64,000 nt of DNA from Streptomyces sp. TLI_053. Its GTDB lineage: Bacteria > Actinomycetota > Actinomycetes > Streptomycetales > Streptomycetaceae. A program made the translations under genes and the position numbers. Positions 33,800 to 42,809 of the stretch are shown here, in pieces; within the stretch, counting starts at the first letter, position 1; every line of letters begins with the position of its first letter. Location: assembly GCF_900105395.1 (NCBI RefSeq), contig NZ_LT629775.1, forward strand, positions 6,599,501-6,663,500, read 5' to 3'. A model generated the notes under the pieces. That model was given only the letters and a program-made list of their open reading frames with translations. It was not told where the DNA came from and ran no database searches.

Positions 33800-34864
33800 A
33801 TGACCGCGCACCGCCGTTCCCCGCTGTCAGGTGCTCACACGCTCGCCCGGGCGCTGGTGCTCACCGCGGCGGCCACCACCGCGCTGGGCGTGGCGACCGG
33901 CGGCACCGCGCAGGCGGCTCCCGGCGCGCCCGACGCCCCGGCGAACCGCAAGGACGTCAAGGCCCAGGTCGAGCAGCTCTACGACGAGGCCGAGCAGGCC
34001 TCGGAGCGCTTCAACGCCGCCCAGGAGGCCCAGCAGCGGCTCCAGCACGAGACCGGCACGCTCCAGCAGCAGATCGCCGTCTCCCAGGACGAGCTCAACC
34101 AGCTGCGCGGCGACCTCGCCACCGTGGCCGGCGCGGAGTACCGGGGCGGCGGCATGGCGCAGACCGTCCAGCTGATGCTCTCCACCGACCCGGAGGGCTA
34201 CCTCTCCCGGGCCCGCACCCTCGACCAGGCCGCCGAGCGGCAGAACGAGACCCTGCACGAGGTGCTGGGCCGTCAGCGGGTGCTCGACCAGCGTCGGGCC
34301 GAGGCCTCGGCGAAGCTCGCCGAGCTGGAACAGACCCGCAAGGCGCTGGCCGACGGCAAGCAGCAGATCCAGCAGCGGCTCGCCAGGGCGCAGCGGCTGC
34401 TCAACAGCCTCGGCGCCACCGAACGCGCCCGGCTCGCCGCCCAGGACGCCCGCGAGGCCGAGCAGCGCGCCACCCGCGGCACCGACCGGCTCGACCTCGG
34501 CACCACCCCGCCCGCCTCCGAACGCGGCGGCGCCGCGCTGGCCGCCGCGGTGCGGATGATCGGCTCGCCCTACGTCTACGGATCCACCGGGCCCAAGGCG
34601 TTCGACTGCTCCGGTCTGATGTACTACAGCTGGCGGCAGGCGGGAGTGACCCTGCCGCGCACCTCGCAGGCCCAGGCGTACGCCGGCCGGCGGGTCGGCA
34701 TCTCCGAAGCACGGCCGGGAGACCTGGTGATCTTCTACCGGGACATGCACCACGTCGGGATGTACGCCGGCGGCGGGGTGATCGTACACGCCCCCTACCC
34801 GGGTGCCCGGGTGCGCTACGAGAGCGTCAACGCCATGCCGGTCTCGGGGGTGATCCGGCTCTGA
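33800..34864 (+). CDS. Secreted NlpC/P60 (C40) peptidoglycan hydrolase, paralogue 3
   Basis: A 354-aa protein from ATG 33800 (MTAHRRSP). Signal peptide ends near TAQAAPG (about residue 40), then coiled coil (50-220) and the C40 domain with Cys in KAFDCSGLMYYSW, His in DMHHVGMYAG and VIVHAPYPG. It lacks the riboswitch and the shared TAGGGT promoter of paralogues 1 and 2, so its regulation differs. Its stop codon overlaps the CTG start of the next gene, pairing it with a metalloprotease-like protein. Confidence 0.92.
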   Translation: MTAHRRSPLSGAHTLARALVLTAAATTALGVATGGTAQAAPGAPDAPANRKDVKAQVEQLYDEAEQASERFNAAQEAQQRLQHETGTLQQQIAVSQDELNQLRGDLATVAGAEYRGGGMAQTVQLMLSTDPEGYLSRARTLDQAAERQNETLHEVLGRQRVLDQRRAEASAKLAELEQTRKALADGKQQIQQRLARAQRLLNSLGATERARLAAQDAREAEQRATRGTDRLDLGTTPPASERGGAALAAAVRMIGSPYVYGSTGPKAFDCSGLMYYSWRQAGVTLPRTSQAQAYAGRRVGISEARPGDLVIFYRDMHHVGMYAGGGVIVHAPYPGARVRYESVNAMPVSGVIRL

Positions 34865-36057
34865 GCCGCCCGGACCGTGCCGGCGGCCGAGGCCCGTCCC
34901 GGCGCACCGCCCTGCTGCTCGCGGCCGGCGGCCTCGCCCAGCTGTCGCTGCCCGGCGCCGTCCCCGCGCGGCCCGCCTCGGCGGCCTCGGACGAGTACGC
35001 CGAGGTCTCGGCGCTGCTCGCCGGGCGGGCCCGGGCGCTGGGCGAGGGGCCGCCCCCGCTGCCGCTGCGCGCCGACTACCGGAACCTGCTGCTCGGCCCG
35101 GTGGACCGGGCCGGGCGGTCCACCGCCACCGCCGAACTGACCGTCACGGTGACCGGGTACGACGAGCGGCCGGTGGTGCACCCGCGTCGGCTGACGCTGC
35201 TGCGCACCGCCGCCGGCCGGCGGATCGAACGCGAGGAGGCCGCCGGGGGGCCGCCGCCGCTGTGGGACCTCGGCCCGGTCGGGGCCGCCGCCGGGGCGCG
35301 CTGCCTGGTGCTCGGGGTGGACGACGTGGACGGCGCGGACGGCGCGGGGCAGGCCGCGCGCGCTGCGGCGGCCGCCGTCGGCGACCGGGCGGTGTCCGCC
35401 GTCGAGGCGCTCTGGGGCAGCGCCTGGGCGGGTCGGCTGCTGCTCGAACTGCCCGCCACGGGGGAGCAGTTCGCGCGGCTGCTGGCGGACGACCGGCCCG
35501 GCTGGTCGGACCTCGCCGCGGTCACCGTCTCGGCGCCCGGCGCGCCCCTGCACGCCCCGGCCGACCGGGTGCTGGTCAACCCCGGGGTGTTCGCGCGGCT
35601 GAGCGACTTCGGCCGGCAGGTGGTGGTGACCCACGAGGCGGTGCACGTGGCGACCCGGGCCGACACCCGGGCCTGGACCCCGCTCTGGCTGTCCGAGGGG
35701 GTCGCCGACTGGACCGGCTACCGCGACTCCGGGCGCTCGGCCCGGCAGATCGCGCCGGAGCTGGCCCGGGACGTCACGGCCGGACGGCTGCCCGCCGCGC
35801 TGCCCGCGGACGCCGCGCTCACGGCCGGCGGGGAAGGCCTGGCACAGGCCTACGAGCAGTCCTGGCTGGCCTGCGACCTGATCGCCCGCCGGTACGGCCC
35901 GCAGCGCCTGGTGGCGCTCTACCGGGCCGTCGGCGCGGCCGCCCCCGGCGCGGACCGGGAGGCGTGGCTGGACGGGCTGTTCCGGGACCGGCTGGGCCTC
36001 GGGCTGGACGGGTTCACCCGCCTCTGGCTGGCCGAGGTCCGGGCCCTGGCGGGCTGA
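34861..36057 (+). CDS. Tat-exported gluzincin-type metallopeptidase-like protein, CTG start
   Basis: A 398-aa protein if it starts at CTG 34861, which overlaps the preceding stop (CTGA). No ATG, GTG or TTG exists in frame anywhere between 34741 and the GTG near 35101, yet codons after the CTG encode a Tat-like signal (GPSRRTALLLAAGG ... ARPASA). The catalytic part has HEAVH (VTHEAVHVATRAD) and a downstream glutamate in LSEGVADWTGY, the gluzincin zinc-ligand pattern. It is likely an extracytoplasmic zinc peptidase translated with paralogue 3. GGGGGTG about ten bases upstream could serve as ribosome-binding site. Confidence 0.75.
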   Translation: MSRPDRAGGRGPSRRTALLLAAGGLAQLSLPGAVPARPASAASDEYAEVSALLAGRARALGEGPPPLPLRADYRNLLLGPVDRAGRSTATAELTVTVTGYDERPVVHPRRLTLLRTAAGRRIEREEAAGGPPPLWDLGPVGAAAGARCLVLGVDDVDGADGAGQAARAAAAAVGDRAVSAVEALWGSAWAGRLLLELPATGEQFARLLADDRPGWSDLAAVTVSAPGAPLHAPADRVLVNPGVFARLSDFGRQVVVTHEAVHVATRADTRAWTPLWLSEGVADWTGYRDSGRSARQIAPELARDVTAGRLPAALPADAALTAGGEGLAQAYEQSWLACDLIARRYGPQRLVALYRAVGAAAPGADREAWLDGLFRDRLGLGLDGFTRLWLAEVRALAG

Positions 36058-36132
36058 GTTCCGGGCCCCGGCGGGACGGGGCGCCCCGGCGGACGCCGGG
36101 CCGCGTCCGCCCCTGGCGCGGCGTCGTCCCGG

Positions 36133-37563
36133 TCAGCGCCGTTCGCCGGGCGCGGCCGGCGCCGCGGGCCGGTCCATGCCGTCCAGCAGGTCCTGCTCGT
36201 ACGCGATGCCCGGCCGCACCGAGAACGAGACGGCCGGCACCGGCTCGGCGCGGGGCAGCACCACGGTGGCCGGCACCCGGTCGGTGCGCCGGGTCGAGCG
36301 CCAGAGCCGGACGCAGGACAGCACGGTCGCGACCAGCAGCAGCACGTTGCGGGCGGTCAGGACGGCGATCGCGCCGGGCCTGCTGGCGACCACGTCGCCG
36401 AAGACCAGCGGGAACTCCACCAGCGTCAGCGGGGTCGCGGCCAGGATCAGCAGCGCCACCGGCCGCTGGCTGGTGCCGCGCACGGTCAGGCAGACCGCCG
36501 CCGCGCCGACCAGCCAGACCAGGTACTGCGGGCTGATCACCCGGCTGGTCACGGTGAAGATCAGCAGTGCGGCGAGCGCCGCGTCGTACATGGTGGCGGC
36601 GTTGCGCCGGCGCGCGGTGAACCGCCAGAGCAGCAGCCAGCCGAAGCCGAGCACGGTACCCGCCAGCATCACCTTGCTGACCAGCGGCACCCACGGCCCG
36701 AGCATCTCGACCGAGCCGTAGTTCATCATCACCTTGCCGTCCCAGCTCCCGGCGATCCGGGCGAAGTGGATCGGCAGCGCGCCGACCGACTCCACCTCGA
36801 TGCCGCGGTCCTTCTGGAACGTCAGGAACTCGAACGCGCCGTTCATCCCCGCCGCCAGCAGGAAGCCGATCGAGGCGGTCGTGGCGGCCGCGGCCGTCCA
36901 GGACCGCCGGGTACGGCGGCCGGAGGGGGTGCCGATGAGGCCGAGCAGCGGCCAGATCTTGACGATGCCGCCGAGCCCGAGCAGCAGACCGCCGATCGCC
37001 GGCCGGCGGATCAGCGCCAGCAGCCCGGCCACCGCGATCGCGGTCACGATCACGTCGTAGCGGTTGTAGATCATCGGGCCGAGCAGCGGGACGCCGGCCA
37101 CCCAGACCCAGGCGCCGGTCAGCGCCCGGCCCCTGCGCAGCCCGGTGCGGACCAGCAGGCCCATCGCGAGCGCGTCGGCGATGCCGCAGATCACCCAGAA
37201 CGACACCAGGTACGACCAGGGCAGCAGGCCGGGCAGCAGGATCACCAGGGCGGCGCCGGGCGGGTACTGCCAGGTCACGTCGTCCAGCGGGAAGGTGCCG
37301 GTCTGCAGGACGCCGTACCAGCCGTGGTAGATCAGCCAGACGTCGGCGGTGATGTCCCCGCCGGGCATCCGGAGCACGCCGGTGACCAGGAGCAGCAGCA
37401 GCGTCCGGGTGGCCACCCAGCTCGCGCCGAGCGCCAGCAGCGCGCCGGAACGGCCGGAGGGGCGCGTGGTGCGCTGCACGGGCTCGCGGCGCACGGCGAG
37501 CGCCGTGCCGGAGCCCTCGGCGCCGCTGGGTGTACCGGACTCGGTGGCCGGGGCCAACTCCAC
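36133..37563 (-). CDS. Glycosyltransferase 87 family polytopic membrane protein
   Basis: About 476 aa from GTG 37563 (GAGGGAG upstream; an ATG at 37653 would add 30 Arg-rich residues). Roughly ten to twelve membrane segments, a DXD/DE-type acidic region after the first helix (PGGDITADVWLIYHGWYG) and GT-C fold features. This family contains actinobacterial polyprenyl-phosphomannose-dependent alpha-mannosyltransferases for envelope glycolipids. It is divergent from a PimB-like cytosolic glycosyltransferase, supporting a role in phosphatidylinositol-mannoside-type glycolipids; exact acceptor unknown. Confidence 0.82.
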   Translation of the reverse strand: MELAPATESGTPSGAEGSGTALAVRREPVQRTTRPSGRSGALLALGASWVATRTLLLLLVTGVLRMPGGDITADVWLIYHGWYGVLQTGTFPLDDVTWQYPPGAALVILLPGLLPWSYLVSFWVICGIADALAMGLLVRTGLRRGRALTGAWVWVAGVPLLGPMIYNRYDVIVTAIAVAGLLALIRRPAIGGLLLGLGGIVKIWPLLGLIGTPSGRRTRRSWTAAAATTASIGFLLAAGMNGAFEFLTFQKDRGIEVESVGALPIHFARIAGSWDGKVMMNYGSVEMLGPWVPLVSKVMLAGTVLGFGWLLLWRFTARRRNAATMYDAALAALLIFTVTSRVISPQYLVWLVGAAAVCLTVRGTSQRPVALLILAATPLTLVEFPLVFGDVVASRPGAIAVLTARNVLLLVATVLSCVRLWRSTRRTDRVPATVVLPRAEPVPAVSFSVRPGIAYEQDLLDGMDRPAAPAAPGERR

Positions 37564-37818
37564 TGCGCTCCCTCGTTCGTCTCGGACGTTCCGTCGGCGG
37601 CGCCGCGCGACGGACGCCCGGGCAGTCCGGGCGGGGTCGGGGCCGGCCGCCACCGCGGGGCCGGGCCGGACGCGCCGACCACCCTTGTCCTAGGACAGAC
37701 CCGGGGAGGGAACGGTTGCCTTGCGTGGATCCGTTCCCGGCGGGTCGTCGTGTTGACCTATCGTACGGATCACCCAGCGGTACACCGAGCACCCCCCGAC
37801 CGAGCGAGCCGTGGCCTG

Positions 37819-38955
37819 ATGCACAAGACCTTGATCGTCACCAACGACTTCCCGCCGAGGCCCGGCGGCATCCAGGCCTTCGTGCACAACATGGCCGTCC
37901 GTCAGCCCGCAGGAAGCATCGTGGTGTACGCCTCCACCTGGCGCGACGGCACCGAGGTCGCGCGCTTCGACGCCGAGCAGCCCTTCCCGGTGGTCCGCGA
38001 CCGCACGAAGGTGATGGTTCCCACACCCCGGGTCACCCGGCGGGCGGCCGAGATCCTGCGGGCGGAGGGCTGCGACTCGGTCTGGTTCGGCGCCGCCGCG
38101 CCGCTCGGGCTGATGGCCCCCGCGCTGCGCCGGGCCGGGGCCGGCCGGCTGCTCGGCATGACCCACGGGCACGAGGCCGCCTGGGCCCAGCTGCCGGTGG
38201 CCCGGCAGCTGCTGCGCCGGATCGGCGAGGGCACCGACGTGCTCACCTACCTCGGCGAGTACACCCGCTCCCGGATCGCAGCGGCGGTCGGCCCGGAGCC
38301 GGCCGCGCGGATGGCGCAGCTGCCGCCCGGCGTGGACGAGCGGACCTTCCACCCGGACTCCGGCGGTGCCGCGGTGCGCGAGCGGCTCGGGCTGGCGGAC
38401 CGGCCGGTGGTGGTCTGCGTCTCCCGGCTGGTGCCGCGCAAGGGGCAGGACACCCTGATCGAGGCGATGCCGCAGATCCTCGCCGAGGTGCCGGACGCCG
38501 TGCTGCTGATCGTCGGCGGCGGCCCGTACCGGGCGGAGCTGGAGAAGCTGGTGGACGCCCGGGGCGTGCGCTCCGCCGTCCGGTTCACCGGCTCGGTGCC
38601 GTGGGAGGAGCTGCCCGCGCACTACGGCGCCGGCGACGTCTTCGCCATGCCGTGCCGCACCCGGCGCGGCGGACTGGACGTCGAGGGGCTCGGCATCGTC
38701 TACCTGGAGGCCTCGGCCACCGGTCTGCCGGTGGTGGCGGGGGACTCCGGCGGCGCGCCGGACGCGGTGCTGGAGGGCGAGACCGGCTACGTGGTGCCGG
38801 GCGGCACGCCCTCGGCGGCGGCGGAGCGGATCGTCCGGCTGCTGCGGGACGAGGAGCTGCGGCGGCGGATGGGCGAGGCCGGGCGGCGCTGGGTGGACCG
38901 CTCCTGGCGCTGGGACCTGCTGGCCGGGCGGCTGACCTCGCTGCTGGCGGGCTGA
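37819..38955 (+). CDS. GT4 glycosyltransferase, PimB-like mannosyltransferase
   Basis: A 378-aa GT-B enzyme from ATG 37819. N-terminal TNDFPPRPGGIQAFVHNMA (acceptor side), the C-terminal VCVSRLVPRKGQDTLIEAM and the E-x7-E motif around DVEGLGIVYLEASATGLPVV identify GT4. Length and sequence resemble mycobacterial PimB', which adds the second mannose to phosphatidylinositol mannoside on the cytosolic face. A terminator separates it from convergent fadD. Confidence 0.85.
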   Translation: MHKTLIVTNDFPPRPGGIQAFVHNMAVRQPAGSIVVYASTWRDGTEVARFDAEQPFPVVRDRTKVMVPTPRVTRRAAEILRAEGCDSVWFGAAAPLGLMAPALRRAGAGRLLGMTHGHEAAWAQLPVARQLLRRIGEGTDVLTYLGEYTRSRIAAAVGPEPAARMAQLPPGVDERTFHPDSGGAAVRERLGLADRPVVVCVSRLVPRKGQDTLIEAMPQILAEVPDAVLLIVGGGPYRAELEKLVDARGVRSAVRFTGSVPWEELPAHYGAGDVFAMPCRTRRGGLDVEGLGIVYLEASATGLPVVAGDSGGAPDAVLEGETGYVVPGGTPSAAAERIVRLLRDEELRRRMGEAGRRWVDRSWRWDLLAGRLTSLLAG

Positions 38956-38965
38956 GACGCGCGGA

Positions 38966-38994
38966 CGGCCCGCCCCGGGGTCCGGGGCGGGCCG
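38966..38994. terminator. Bidirectional terminator between PimB-like gene and fadD
   Basis: Perfect 13-bp stem CGGCCCGCCCCGG / CCGGGGCGGGCCG with loop GGT, 11 bp after the glycosyltransferase stop and 19 bp before the fadD stop. Confidence 0.8.
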
Positions 38995-39012
38995 CACGGG
39001 CGACGGGCGGTC

Positions 39013-40806
39013 CTACTTGCGGTAGATCGCCTCGACGTCGGCCGCGTAGTCCTTCAGCACGACGTTGCGCTTGAGCTTGAGCGAGGGCGTCAGATGGCCG
39101 CTCTCCTCGGAGAAGACGGTGTCGAGCAGCCGGAACTTCTTCACCGCCTCGGCCTGCGAGACCGCCGCGTTGCCGTCGTCCACGGCCTGCTGCAGCGCGG
39201 CCAGCAGGTCCGGGTCCTCGCGCAGGTCGGCCACCGTGGCCCCGGCGGGCTTGCCGTTGAGCTGCTTCCAGTTCGGGAAGAAGTCCTCGTCGACGGTGAT
39301 CAGACAGGCCACGAAGGGCTTGCGGTCGCCGACCACCATGACCTCGCCGACCAGGGCGTGCGCCCGGATCCGGTCCTCGATCACGGCCGGGGCGACGTTC
39401 TTGCCGCCCGCGGTGACGATGATCTCCTTCTTGCGGCCGGTGATGGTCAGATAGCCCTCGTCGTCCAGCGAGCCGATGTCCCCGGTGGCGATCCAGCCGT
39501 CCTTCAGGGTGTCGGCGGTGGCCTGCGGGTTGTTCCAGTAGCCGGTGAAGACGTGCGGTCCCTTGAAGAACACCTCGCCGTCCTCGGCGATCCGGACGGC
39601 GGCGCCGGGGACCGGCTGGCCGACCGTACCGATCTTCGGCTTGTCCCAGGGGTTGAAGGCGGTTGCCGCGCAGGTCTCGGTCAGGCCGTAGCCCTCCAGC
39701 ACGGTGAAGCCGATGCCCCGGTAGAAGTGCCCGAGCCGCTCGCCCAGCGGGGCGCCGCCGGAGATCGCGTGGGTGGCCCGGCCGCCGAGCGCGGCCCGCA
39801 GCTTGCTGTAGACCAGCTTGTCGAAGACGGCGTGCTTGAGCTTGAGCAGCAGGCCCGCGCCGCCCGCGTCCAGCGCCCGGCTGTAGGCGATCGCGGTGTC
39901 GGCGGCCTTGTCGAAGATCTTGCCCTTGCCGTCCGCCTGCGCCTTGGCCCGGGCGGTGTTGTAGACCTTCTCGAAGACCCGGGGCACACCCAGGATGAGC
40001 GTCGGCCGGAAGGCGGCCAGTTCGGCGGTGACGTCCCGGATGTCGGAGACGTGGCCGAGCTTGATCGGGGCCATCGCCGGGGCGATCTCGGCGATCCGGG
40101 CGAGCACGTGGGCCAGCGGCAGGAAGAGCAGGACGGAGCTCTCGCCGGTGCGGAACAGCGGGGCCAGGCGCTCCACCACGTTGCCGCACTCGGCCATGAA
40201 GTTGCCGTGGGTCAGCTGGCAGCCCTTCGGGCGACCGGTGGTGCCCGAGGTGTACACGATGGTGGCGATCGAGTCGGCGTCGGCCACCAAGCGGCGCTCG
40301 GTGACGGTGGCGTCGGTGACCTCGCGGCCCGACTCCGCCAGCGCGGCGAGCGCCGGGCCCTCGATCTGCCAGGTGTGCCGCAGCTCCGGCAGCCGGTCCC
40401 GGACCTCCGCGACCACGGCGGTGTGGGTGTCGGTCTCGGTGAACACCGCGACCGCCCCGGAGTCGCCGAGGATCCACTCGACCTGCTCGGCGGAGGAGGT
40501 CTCGTACACCGGCACCGTGATCGCGCCGGCGGTCCAGATCGCGAAGTCCAGCAGCGTCCACTCGTACCGGGTGCGGGACATGACGCCCACCCGGTCGCCC
40601 GGCGCGACACCGGCGGCGATCAGGCCCTTCGCGGCCGCCCGGACCTCGACCTGGAACTGGGCGGCGGTCAACTCCTGCCACTGGCCGTCCACCTTGCGGC
40701 TGAGCACCGCGACATCGGGGTGCCGCTCGGCGTTCTGGTGCACGAGGTCGGAGAGGTTACCGCCGCTCGGTACCTGGTAGAGGGCCGGAAGGCTGAAGTC
40801 GAGCAA
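39013..40806 (-). CDS. fadD: Long-chain fatty-acid--CoA ligase (AMP-forming)
   Basis: A 597-aa ANL-family enzyme from TTG 40806 with GAGGAG six bases upstream. The P-loop motif YTSGTTGRPKGCQL, GYGLTETCAA, the hinge TGDIGSLDDEGYLTITGRKKEII and a C-terminal lysine (SLKLKRNVVL) are intact. It resembles mycobacterial FadD15-type ligases, activating long-chain acids for lipid synthesis or degradation. It is divergent from the START-like protein gene and near two glycosyltransferases, so membrane-lipid metabolism is a plausible setting. Confidence 0.92.
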   Translation of the reverse strand: MLDFSLPALYQVPSGGNLSDLVHQNAERHPDVAVLSRKVDGQWQELTAAQFQVEVRAAAKGLIAAGVAPGDRVGVMSRTRYEWTLLDFAIWTAGAITVPVYETSSAEQVEWILGDSGAVAVFTETDTHTAVVAEVRDRLPELRHTWQIEGPALAALAESGREVTDATVTERRLVADADSIATIVYTSGTTGRPKGCQLTHGNFMAECGNVVERLAPLFRTGESSVLLFLPLAHVLARIAEIAPAMAPIKLGHVSDIRDVTAELAAFRPTLILGVPRVFEKVYNTARAKAQADGKGKIFDKAADTAIAYSRALDAGGAGLLLKLKHAVFDKLVYSKLRAALGGRATHAISGGAPLGERLGHFYRGIGFTVLEGYGLTETCAATAFNPWDKPKIGTVGQPVPGAAVRIAEDGEVFFKGPHVFTGYWNNPQATADTLKDGWIATGDIGSLDDEGYLTITGRKKEIIVTAGGKNVAPAVIEDRIRAHALVGEVMVVGDRKPFVACLITVDEDFFPNWKQLNGKPAGATVADLREDPDLLAALQQAVDDGNAAVSQAEAVKKFRLLDTVFSEESGHLTPSLKLKRNVVLKDYAADVEAIYRK

Positions 40807-41144
40807 GACTGCTCCTCGTTCGCGACGCTGCGGGACGGCAGGACGTTACTGCCCGGTAGGCAGCTTCGACCAGGGGGGTCGGCTCCGGTGTTCGAAGTGT
40901 CACACCTTGACCCCTCCGACCAGGTCGGGACCGGGTCGTTCGAATGGCACCCTACGGCAGCCCGGAGGTGACCGGCCGGTAGCCGTCGGCCACGGACCGT
41001 GCGCTCCGGCGACGGGGGCGCACCCGGGCGCCCCGGGGCGTACCGAGGGACCGGCCGGATCGCGGGGCGCGATAGCCTGCTCCGGGCGCACCCGGCCGAG
41101 CAGCCTCGGCCGGACCAGCACGGGACGACGCGGAGGGCCATTCC
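40807..41144. promoter_or_regulatory. Divergent intergenic region, fadD / START-like gene
   Basis: About 340 bp with no supported gene. A -10-like TAGCCT (41073-41078) faces the + strand, roughly 65 bp before the START-like gene's ATG. No known RNA motif or strong operator-like dyad was recognised. Confidence 0.4.
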
Positions 41145-41600
41145 ATGGCGGAGCACACCAGGTCGAGCATCACCATCGACGCGACCCCGGCGACGGTCAT
41201 GGCCGTGATCGCCGACTTCGCCGCCTACCCGGCCTGGACCGGCGAGGTCAAGGAGATCGAGGTCCTGGAGACCGCCGACGACGGCCGCGCCGCCCAGGTC
41301 CGCCTGGTCCTCGACGCCGGTGCCATCCGCGACGAGCACGTCCTCGCCTACACCTGGGACGGCGACCGCGAGTGCGCCTGGACCCTGGTGCGCAGCCAGA
41401 TGCTCCGCTCGCTCGACGGCTCCTACGCCCTGGCCCCGCTCGGCGCCGACCGCACCGAGGTCACCTACCAGCTCGCGGTGGACGTCAAGATCCCGATGCT
41501 CGGCATGATCAAGCGCAAGGCCGAGAAGGTCATCATCGACCGGGCCCTGGCCGGCCTGAAGAAGCGGGTCGAGGACACCGCCGCGGGCACGGCGGGCTGA
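41145..41600 (+). CDS. SRPBCC (START/polyketide-cyclase-like) lipid-binding protein
   Basis: A 151-aa helix-grip protein: SSITIDATPATVMAVIADF at the start, PAWTGEVKEIEVLE, and a long C-terminal helix (KRKAEKVIIDRALAGLKKR). The family binds hydrophobic ligands or acts on polyketides and CoxG-type cofactors. No cyclase catalytic residues can be assigned. It is followed after 35 bp by an ArsA-like gene in the same direction, a pairing that suggests a common operon. Confidence 0.88.
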   Translation: MAEHTRSSITIDATPATVMAVIADFAAYPAWTGEVKEIEVLETADDGRAAQVRLVLDAGAIRDEHVLAYTWDGDRECAWTLVRSQMLRSLDGSYALAPLGADRTEVTYQLAVDVKIPMLGMIKRKAEKVIIDRALAGLKKRVEDTAAGTAG

Positions 41601-41635
41601 GGCCCGGCGGCGCGGACGAACAGGGGCGGTACGGC

Positions 41636-42808
41636 ATGACGGCGACACGCACCATCCTGGTCAGCGGCGACCCGGCGGCGCCCGAGGTGGCCGCCGCCAC
41701 CGCCCTGCACGCCGCCCGGAGCGGCCGGCGCACCCTGCTCCTCGCGGCCGACGACCCGCACCGCACCCTGGACGCCGTGCTCGGCGTCCGGCTGGAGGCC
41801 GAGCCGGCCGGGTACGCGCCCGGTCTGGCCGTCGCCAGGACCGACGAGCAGGCCGCCTTCCGGCACGCGCTCGACGAGATCGGCGGCCGGCTCAAGCCCG
41901 CGCTCGACCTGCTCGGAGCCGACCCGCTGGATCCCGAGGAACTCACCGCGCTGCCCGGCACCGCCCGGCTCGCCCTGCTCCGGGCGCTGCCCGCCGTCGA
42001 GGCCGAGGTCCTGGTGGTGCTCGCCCCGCCGCCGGCCGACCTGATCGCCACCCTCGCCCTGCCCGAGCAGCTGGAGCGCTACCTGGCCCGGCTCGTCCCC
42101 GAGCAGCGCCAGGCCGCCCGGGCCCTGCGGCCCCTGCTGGCCGGCCTCGCCGGGGTCCCGATGCCTGCCGACTGGCTGTACGAGACCCGCACCAAGGCCG
42201 CCGGCGCGCTCGCCGCGGCCCGCGCCGCGATCACCTCGCCCGGCACCAGCGTCCGCCTGGTCACCGCCGCCGACGCCCACCCCTTCGCGGAACTGCGGCG
42301 GATCCGGGCCGGTCTCGCTCTGCACGGCCACTGCCCGGACGCCGTGGTGGTGCACGGCGTGCTGCCGGACGCCGCCGCCGAATCGCCCGACCCGTGGCTG
42401 GCCGCCCTGGCCGGTCGCCGCCGGGACGAGCTGACCGCGCTGGCCGCCACCCTGGACGGCATCCCGCTGCTGACCACCGGGCCCGCCGAGGCCACCCTGG
42501 AGGCCGTCGCCGACCGCCTCTACGGTGCCGGGTCCGGCCCGGAGGCACGGGCCGCCGGGCCGTGGACCGTCGAGGACCGGCTGGCCGCGGACGGCCTGCT
42601 GGTCTGGCACCTGGCGCTGCCCGGCGCCGTGCGGGAGGACCTGGACCTGGTCCGGCGCGGGGACGAGCTGGTGGTCGGCCTGGGCGCGCACCGCCGGGTG
42701 CTGGCCCTGCCGTCGGCGCTGCGGCGGTGCACGGTCGCCGGCGCGGGCCTGCGGGACGGGCTGCTGTCGATCCGCTTCGCTCCCGATCCGGCCCTCTGGC
42801 CGCGTTAG
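41636..42808 (+). CDS. ArsA-like ATPase-family protein with degenerate P-loop
   Basis: A 390-aa protein from ATG 41636. The whole-length pattern is ArsA/GET3-like, and the last 70 residues match the ArsA C-terminal HSP20-like domain (LPGAVREDLDLVRRGDELVV ... LLSIRFAPDP). However, the place of the deviant Walker A (normally GKGGVGKT) reads VSGDPAAPEVAAATALHAA, lacking both lysines, so ATP hydrolysis is unlikely. It may be a regulatory or partner subunit of a true ArsA-like ATPase encoded elsewhere. Probably co-transcribed with the START-like gene. Confidence 0.75.
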   Translation: MTATRTILVSGDPAAPEVAAATALHAARSGRRTLLLAADDPHRTLDAVLGVRLEAEPAGYAPGLAVARTDEQAAFRHALDEIGGRLKPALDLLGADPLDPEELTALPGTARLALLRALPAVEAEVLVVLAPPPADLIATLALPEQLERYLARLVPEQRQAARALRPLLAGLAGVPMPADWLYETRTKAAGALAAARAAITSPGTSVRLVTAADAHPFAELRRIRAGLALHGHCPDAVVVHGVLPDAAAESPDPWLAALAGRRRDELTALAATLDGIPLLTTGPAEATLEAVADRLYGAGSGPEARAAGPWTVEDRLAADGLLVWHLALPGAVREDLDLVRRGDELVVGLGAHRRVLALPSALRRCTVAGAGLRDGLLSIRFAPDPALWPR

Positions 42809-42809
42809 T

